The notes beneath the pieces are model-generated. The model was not told the DNA's origin, did no database searches, and worked only from the letters and a program-made list of their open reading frames with translations. From positions 41,571,366 through 41,635,365 of the forward strand of contig CAIIXF020000001.1 in NCBI GenBank assembly GCA_903813345.2: a DNA stretch of 64,000 nucleotides, read 5' to 3'. The position numbers and the translations under genes are program-made. Of the stretch, positions 27,601-36,600 are shown one piece after another. Each line of letters opens with the position of its first letter. Within the stretch, counting starts at the first letter, position 1. The DNA comes from Owenia fusiformis (lineage: Eukaryota > Annelida > Polychaeta > Sabellida > Oweniidae).

Positions 27601-30600
27601 TCGAGTAGGAAACAAGATTGTAATCACTAAAAAGTGATTACAACAAGAGGAAATTTCCATACAGTGTATGATGATTGAATGTTATAAATTTTGATTTTGA
27701 TATTCAAGAGGATTTTTGTTAGGGAGAAAAAATGGTTGAACAGATTATAGAATGAGCAAAGGAATGTTCTTTGATAGAAAAGATTCCAATGTTTTATAGC
27801 AGCCCCTGGATGGCCATGAATAAAAACTGCATGTATGGAGGTCAACTTAACTTTCAGGAAATGTCTCTCTCTATTGAAAATTCAGGAAACTCATATTTTG
27901 TACTATTACAGCCATTGTTTTCTAACTGATCAGATATCAATTGATTCCATTGTAGGAATTTTTGTATGCTTTTTATTAATCTCTGAGTCGTCTAATGAAT
28001 TTTAAATAAAAAGTGCAATGTACATGTATTCTCAAATAACCAAAAACCCTTGTCAAGTAGGTAGTTTATTTAACAATCATCATGTGATAGTTAAAACGTC
28101 CCTGAGTTACTTAGATTGATTGACTATAAATAGCCTGCTATTAAGCTTGTTAAGTAAGATTTTTAAGCACACAATGACAAAAAAATTTCCACCAAACTAA
28201 ACTAATTCAATTTGGAGATCGACATTTTGTTCATGAATTGTTGTTACTCATGTATAAAAATCATCTCATATGTAAATAAATACAGTACTTTTAACAATGG
28301 ATTTTAATGGATTAGCCCTGTTGAATGGAATGCGTGCCAATAAAACAATCATAATGAATGAATTGATATTTGTTGTAAATTGTAAATCCTTTATCTAAAG
28401 ATTATCATTTTCAATAAATTAGAGAGTAACTTGTCTCAATTTCAATATTTGATACTGCGTTATCATGTAAGTAATTTTCTGCCCTTTATTGCAATAAAAA
28501 AATTGATAACAACTTCTCAATTGATATCTATCTACGGTAGATGCTCCAAAACAAATCAAATTGAAAAGATCTGGTGATATATTTTGTACAATCTATATAA
28601 TGCAGAGCTCTCACCAGAATTTATCCATGTTACTAGGTCTAAAATTCTAGTTACCACAGTTCTGACCAAAGGTAATTGGAATGTTCCAATTTTCTTTGTG
28701 CAAGCCAGTTTTTAAAATCTCATTTAATTAAACCCTTGGCTCAAGCACCCAGAGTGACAGATATTATCAGTCTCAGAATTTCTCATTATTTGACAAAGGA
28801 CGATTCTCGGTTTGGAGAACGAAGTTCATCAATCTAAATGAGCATTATCCCTGCTTCAGACAAATTTGATTTTTTTACATAATATAGATTTGAATGTCTT
28901 CTTTTGAATAGTCATAATTTAATTTGGGTAATATTTCTAGATTTTTCGCAAAAAAATATTAGCGCAGTACACTGATGAACTTCTTTCCCCAAATCGAGAC
29001 TTGTATTTTATTGAGTCGGTCTATTTGAGCATTATCCCTGCTTCAGACCAATTTGTTATTTTTACATCTTGTAGATTTAAATGTCCTCTTTTGAATATTC
29101 ATAGTTTAATTTGGGTAATATTTCTATATTTTTCATGAAAAATTTTTTAGCCCAGGAGGCTGTTCTCCAAACCGAGAATCGTCCTTTTGTTTATTTCACA
29201 CAAAATATATATAAAAATGTGTAATTTTTCTATGTTCGATAGAATTATCAAAATGAATACGAAACATTCATAAACATTCACGAAGCATATTAAGATAGAC
29301 AAGAATAAGTAAAAATGAAAATTGCTCTGGTATCCAAGAAGTAAAAGGCAGAGGAGATCATTGAACTGCATCATTGGATCTTAAAGGGAAAACAGGTGGT
29401 TTTCAGGCAGACCAGGCTTACCCAGGCACCTAGGCATCATGGACCTGTTGCACTTTTATTTTCCTAAACACCAAATGAAAATATGAAAATATATAAATTA
29501 CAGGTGGCATACTCCTATAAAAAGCCTGGAAACGAGCAACCACCCTGTCAGGGTATGACATTAACACCGGTCTAGGGTTTCCTCTAATCTGGACCAGCTG
29601 ATTTTTCAGCATGTGTAGGGAAATAACATTGGTCTATAAGAACTTGATTTCAAAAAGGTTGTCTTATTCATTCGATTTTTGTTCTGATATCATGAAATTG
29701 TGCCATATTTGAAAACAAAATATCATTAAAGCAGCCTTTGTCCATATATCTGTTTTCTCTACGTCCTGCTTCAATTGCTTCATTTTCCTTTATGACAATG
29801 TTTACATTTTAATTTCAGAGGTGGTCCCTGAACATTATTGGAGAGATTTGGCAGAAGAGAGAAGAGCAGCATTGAATGATTCACTGATTGAGAATGAACA
29901 GGTAAACAAGGAATATGAACTTATTTCTACAGAATTGATTTTCTTTAGTGGGTAGGTGGTAAACAGTTGTTTTGTTAGCTAAACTATTCGAAAATATTAT
30001 CTGGAGTACCTTGTTTTATTAAAAAAATGTTTGCGTTTCCAAAAAGTAAGTATTATTGAAAAAAATCAGATGGGTGATGTTGCAGTTGACAACATGCAGA
30101 ATTTATCAGAAGAAACATTTCTAATAAACGTTTCTAATAAACTTATAACTTGGAGTGGATAACATAGAAATCTGGAATGTGATTGGAGTAATGAATACAA
30201 GTCATTTCTGAACAGAGAACAGATAACAGAGATCTGCTGTAGCTATAGATTTAATGTATAGAACTGAACCCATCTGTTGTATCATGCCTCCCACAAATAC
30301 TTATATCAATTAGAACTAGGTAACCCTAATAGCCACCTGTGTTCCTCAATTCCATTCTCACAGCATCATCACAGCAGAAAAATTGCAGAATTTACAAAAT
30401 ATTGAAGCATAGCTGAGCAATCTTACTTCAAAATAGGATATAACCTAAAATGGTAAAAAATTCTGATTTTCCATGTAGAATTTTGCCAAGATTTGCTCTT
30501 TTCATGCAGAAAACAGGAATCAGTGAATGGTAATTGTTAATTTTGGAATAATGTTCAGCACTACGCTGTCCTTGAGGATTTTTTTTATATCATTGGAATG

Positions 30601-33600
30601 GCTACATGGGTTGATGATGTTTTTGTAAATATCTGGAAAGAGCAGACAAAAGTATACATCCGTGTCGGTGTAGGTCACTGAATGTCAGTTGAAACCTCAA
30701 AAATGCACAGATTTCAATATGTATTAATTCCAAATATTTCGTTATTTGTCAATTCTCGCAATTTTAACGTGAAACGCAAAGTAAAGGCATAATGACCCAA
30801 AAATCATTGCTTGGGAGTTGAACATACAGGTTTTTAGCCCAGCTGTCTTAGCCTCCTTCGCCCCTACCCCTCAGGGAACCAAAGGGACATATTAGTTAAA
30901 TTACTGCATTAAAGACATATGTTAAACCACATAATTGTGCTAATTTCTGGGTGGTATGGGTGGTATTACTAAAAAAAATTACTGACACATTTTTTGAGGT
31001 GTGACAAATCCAATTAAATATGAAAATGCAGTATTTCGGTTAAAAAAGGTGTAAGAAACATGGCTATTATGATAAAAAAAAAATACCACATCGAAGCGGG
31101 ATAGTCAGATAGGCAAAAATAAACTCCTATTTTCGGAAAAAGAAGTGACATATTAGCAGTGAACGGGAAATTTTTAGGCACTATGACATCATTGTAGTCT
31201 AAGCTATGATTTAATTGGCCAATCTCCATTTTTGGGGTTTGGAGATTTGATATAGAGGGAAAACATGACAAAAATATCCATACATGAAATAATTCAGTAG
31301 CATATGCACCCATGGTAAATAGAAATGCTCTTGTATTTATCACATTTGAAAAGTGCTATATTGTCACCTTGTGCTGATGCGTGCATCCTCCTATCACAGG
31401 GCTTCAACATCCAGAATATCTTCTTTCTTTTTACCCCCTGCGAAAAGCAGTTAGCATTTCCCCGATTAAGAACTCGCAATTTGATTCGCTGTTGCAACAT
31501 TGTGACAGCAATCATGTATACGTCATCGGCGCATGATTAGATCACGTGATTCAGTTTTATCGGGCGAAATTCCAAATTGGTTATTGCAGGGGGAAGAAGG
31601 AGGTCAAGATTCTGGACACCTGTTTTGGAGGATGTGATGGATGTGAACGAGGATGTTTGGAAGGCTTGAATTACTTGTCCTTTTAACTTGAAATTTTTAC
31701 AGATGCAAGAGCTGACCGTGTCAAGATCTTAATATGTTTTGGGCATGCTGGGTAATTTACAAGGTGGCTAATTTGAATTTCAATTGCGATATTCATCACT
31801 CTGTGTCTTGTTGAATATGTACAGAACAACTCATTTTATTTTTGTTTTTATAAGTATTTGTTATTTCATAACAGTATCAATTCAAATATACATAATATTG
31901 CATGAAAACAATGAAACAGGACAGAGAACCTGATATTAGGATCTAGACACTAAAATCATTAGAGATATCATATAAACGTCATTATGATATTTTGTTCATC
32001 ACATATACTGTAATTTTTATATACTTCCAGTTGCACCAAAAAGTTGATTTGCTGAAAGTGGAAAACCAGAATCTACAAAAGATGGCAGATGAGGCAGAAT
32101 ACTTGGCAGGAATTTTAAAGGTAACCACTTGCTCGCAACAATGGCCAGGGTGTCCTGTATAACAGAAAACTATAATCTTCATACTAAATTATACATATAA
32201 TATTGATACTAGTGTTTTGAATTGAAGTGAATGGGACACAATGGTGTATATCTGTTAATGTTTTGATAGAGACTATTATTGTGGAAATAGTGTATTATTT
32301 GTGAGGGGCTTAATGAGGTGGTTATTAGGTATCATAGATGCACTTTAGATTGATGCATATTGCCTCACTTCCCTTTCTAGAATAGCAGGAAAAACAGTCT
32401 GCATGGTGCATTCCTATAAGTGTTATTTTATTGTTCTCTGTAAATAGACAATTCACATTTAGGTAGGATGGCGGGTTAAGGGCCATTTTATTTAAAGAAA
32501 ACATTAATTTTAGTTGCGGAAAAGTACTAAGTGCAGAATACTCTTTCATGAAACTTGACATATTTCTGACTTTTTTGAAATATTTCAAGACTTAAAACAA
32601 TTTAGATTAAAGATATGATATGAAAAAGGCATGCTGATTTTTAGTTATGCCCTTTTTTCTTTGCAGATCTTAAGACTAGACTTCAGGCATGACCACGATT
32701 ACATATTTGTTGGGTTGAGAAATTCACTTTGGTCTATTGATTAGTTATTTATGTTGGAGTTAGGTATGCCTAGTTCTTTGATATCAGCGAGGGTCACTTT
32801 TGTTTAAAGGAACTTACTTGTTTCATGTTTGACTATTTGAACAAAACACATTTCATATTATATCTGTTAACGGTGAATTCAGGTCAGTTATGTGTAGAAA
32901 ACAATGTATGGTATTCCATGTATGCTTCTTAAGTTGTAATTCCAGCCCTCTTTCATGTATGTAGCATTCAAAACAAGTTAAACTTACATTTATCTGATCT
33001 TATTAGATCCAAGAAAGGATGAAATACATCACTGTCATTCAGTTGTCTATCTGTCTGGTTTTGTCTTTGATTTGTGCCCTGATACAAAGTTTCATAATTT
33101 TGATTGTTCAGTTGAATATAACTTAAGGAATGATGTCCAAATTTTGACACATGGAAATGAAAAGTTAATTTCTTAATAGGTTACTCGGAAAATGTTTTTT
33201 GCCATTTTCTTTATTGCAATTTTTCAACAAATAAAAATAAATAAAAAATATGGCATATACTTTAATCGAAAATAACTTAAAAACCCGATCAGATTCTCAT
33301 TGGCTTCCTCAGAGTTTACCTCATGTCAAGTGACGGTGATTCCCTTCAGCGGAGGAAAGCTCAAATTGTGTTCAATTCTTATAATTGTTTGGTCCGTTGA
33401 CTGGTTTGTACTCACACCTTTGCTATGTAAAGTACACCCCAAAAATCATTAATAGATGATGTACCTTTGCTGTGCATACTTAGCTTGGAATAATACTCTC
33501 CCGATGAGGGGTATGACAAGAGCAAATTGCAAAATATGCATGGAGTTCTATTCAGAAGTCCATTGTTTTAGCTCTCACGTGAGCCAATATTTTTTCTTTG

Positions 33601-36600
33601 TTTTGTGAACTTGGAACAGTTTCTTTCTTATTCATGATTCACAACGAGATATCATCATTTAGGTTCAGTGAGTTCATCTTGCCAAGTGAGAATTACTTTG
33701 CTTTTGAATTCCTAAAATTGCCTCATGTGCTTACCATTCTGGAAGAACCCATATCTTATTTTAGGAAAATACCTACATACGAAAATTCATGTGTTTCGTA
33801 ACTGGATATCCATTTTTTTTATTTTCATCCCTTATCTTCCATAAAATGGAATGGGATGTTTCTAGTAACAGAATGAGGTGAAAAGTATCAGAATGAGATG
33901 TTATGGATTATTTTGAGTATTATATTGGTTAATGAGAGAAACACAGAATGAAAATTTGTGCTGTAATTATGAAAATCTGTGCTGTAATTGTGAATAACTA
34001 CATTCATATCCAGTCATTCAACCCCCCCCCCTCCCCCTGTTGAACAGAGCTTGTCAAATCTGATGATTATGTGGCAGTTAAGATGAATAATGCTTATTCT
34101 TAATTACTCTGAATCAGTCCATTGTTATCACATTTAGTTAATTGTAAATAACAATATGATACATTATAGGAAATCATTATTAATTAAACTATGGTGAACC
34201 ATTGAACTGCATTGTATGATTCATGCGTGAACTGGACCCCAGGCATATCAGAGAGGTGTGGTGGCTACCCATTTGAAAAATACCACAGATATCATTGATA
34301 ATGCAAATAAAATGGGAAAAATGCAATTTTCATGGAATTAATGTAACAACTTTGTAGTTTACACTCCAAATTATTAAGAAATATTAGAAAATCATATAGT
34401 GCATTGGGAGATTTATAGAGAAATTAATAGGGAAAAATCTGGAAAAATATTTGGCACGGGTCTAAGATACCCCCGGGTTGTTCCAGGCTAGTTCCAGGTA
34501 CTTCCTTTTATAAATCATGCAATATGAGTTCATTGTTATGATTGTTGTCACTCATTGTTCTGTTTGAGATACATAATAAAACCACATGGACCCCAGGATA
34601 GCAGGAAATTGAGAACAAGAGCTCACAGCAAGTCGCGGAAACAATTGTTGTTGCATACGAATGGACAATAAGAGTTATTGTTTGATATATACCTGAGAAT
34701 TATAGATTATCCCAGGGTATAGTGACAGATTAGTCAAGTTCAAAGACAGATGTTCTTAATTGAATAGTTTTAATCAAGATTTATTTTACTGATTTTCAAG
34801 AAAGGTAGTTTAGCAATGCTTGATGTGCTTTATGATGCCTGGGAACTTAGTAATATTTAATACTTTTTGTAATGCTTGATGCACTTTGCATATATCTGTG
34901 AAATGCAATCTACAAAACAAGAGCAGAGCATTGCAATTTTGCAAAAATTTTGCAGATTTATCAATGAAATAATGTCATTGTCTTGCTTGTACAAATTAAT
35001 AAATTTATAATTAATAAATATATTCAAGGTAGTTCAAGATTATAAGAAGCATGTCGACTGTCGAGAGGTATTTATTTTTTGAAGTATGGTAAGATTGGAT
35101 CCATTTTATGAAGTATACTTAGATATGTATTTTTTTAAATCTGGTCTGATAAGGATCCATTTTATGAAGAATGGTCAGATTGAATGCACTTTATCGAGTA
35201 CAATGCATGGTAAGATTGGATGCATTTTATGAAGTATTGTAGGATTGATTGCATTTTATGAAAAATGGTAAGATTGAATGCATTTTGTGAAGTATGGTAA
35301 GATTGAATGCATTCTATAAAGTATGGTACGATTTGATCCATTGATGAAGTTTTGTAAGATTGGATGCATTTTATAAAGTATGGTAAGATTCAATGCATTT
35401 TATAGAGTATGGTAAGATTTAGATGCATTTTATGAAGAATGGTACGATTGGATACATTTTATGGAGAATCTTAAGATTTGATGAATTTTATGAATCATGG
35501 TAAAATTGGATGCATTTTATAAAGTATGGTAAGATTGAATGGATTTTAAAGAGTATGGTAAGATTGACTCCATTTTATAAAGTATGGTAAGGTTAATTAT
35601 GTTTTTATCTCAATAAATATCTCAATTTTTTAAATTTCCCAACAGTGTGCTCACTTGTTACACCCTTTGCTTCAATTTTGAGGTAATCACTAGGGTTGTT
35701 ATGTCTTTTCTTTATGCAAGTGTTACCTGATGTGCCTTCTTGATGCTGAAGCTCTCAGACCCTGTGAAATATGTATAATATTTCCTTTCAGTATGTGTTT
35801 ATATGGCTATAAAATATCAATGCATATTGTACCTAAGAACTCCTGAATGTTAAAAGGCAAGAATTCTTGTGATCTTTGACTGAACTGGTGTTGTAAGTAC
35901 TATAGATATTAACCTGGGGAAACCTTCCATACTTCGGTTTAAGGACATTCTCCCAAAATACCCTTTTCAAAATCAATAATGATTGACTTTGCCTCATGCT
36001 CTTTACAAGTACCAATATTCACGTAAACTTACTGAGCCTATCAGAGGTTGTCATACCTCAATGATGGTTATTTCCAAGCATGGCTCTTCAGCTCTCTCTG
36101 ATTACTTGAATGCCAAATTATATAATTATCCATTCTAATCAGAGTGTAGTATTTTAACTATAAGATCAGTGGAATACCAGAAGTATCCATGCAACAGGTG
36201 CTTGCAACATGAGGAGCATGCTTACTAAGAGTGAGCCAGTGCCCAGTATATCAAAGACACTGAATTACCCTACCCTGGATCTGCTTAGCTGATCTACCCT
36301 CTGACTTTGTAAAGGATTTACATACTTAAAAGATCTTAACAGTCTTAACTCTCGAGTTGAGCTGTCGTGGACTTTTATATAAGTCTAAAAGTGAAATGAA
36401 TATCGTTATTTTAAAGATTGCTTACTACAGAAAATTTAGTTTGATTATCTGACGAGCACTCAGATTAGATATGTAAGTTCAAAGAAAAAAGTTTCGCAAA
36501 TTTAAAGATTGGAGATAAAACTCCTGTGCAGGGTTGAATTTCCCTTGTGCCAGGGAACCTTGTTTCAGGGCATGTTATTGGAATCTGATTCTTTACAGAA

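Larger units (their letters stand above)
10958..27645 (+). mobile_element. Ty3-type LTR retroelement with chromodomain and F-type envelope, looks whole
   Basis: A 16.7-kb element inserted in sense orientation in geminin intron 4. Two 388-bp LTRs (TG...CA) appear identical by eye, and a 4-bp target duplication AGAG flanks them (10954-10957 and 27646-27649). Order: 5' LTR, primer-binding site, gag, gag-pol frameshift site, pol (protease, reverse transcriptase, RNase H, integrase, chromodomain), small ORF, envelope, a second accessory ORF, a 3.6-kb non-coding stretch with tandem repeats, short G run, 3' LTR. The main frames are open throughout, so it looks whole. Identical LTRs and an intact target duplication imply a very recent insertion. 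Metaviridae (Ty3) is clear from the RT-RH-INT order; the clade is not fixed. Confidence 0.93.

Noticed and set aside
33573-33600. Palindromic GCTCTCACGTGAGC as a regulatory E-box or SINE end
   Set aside because: A single occurrence without further supporting structure.
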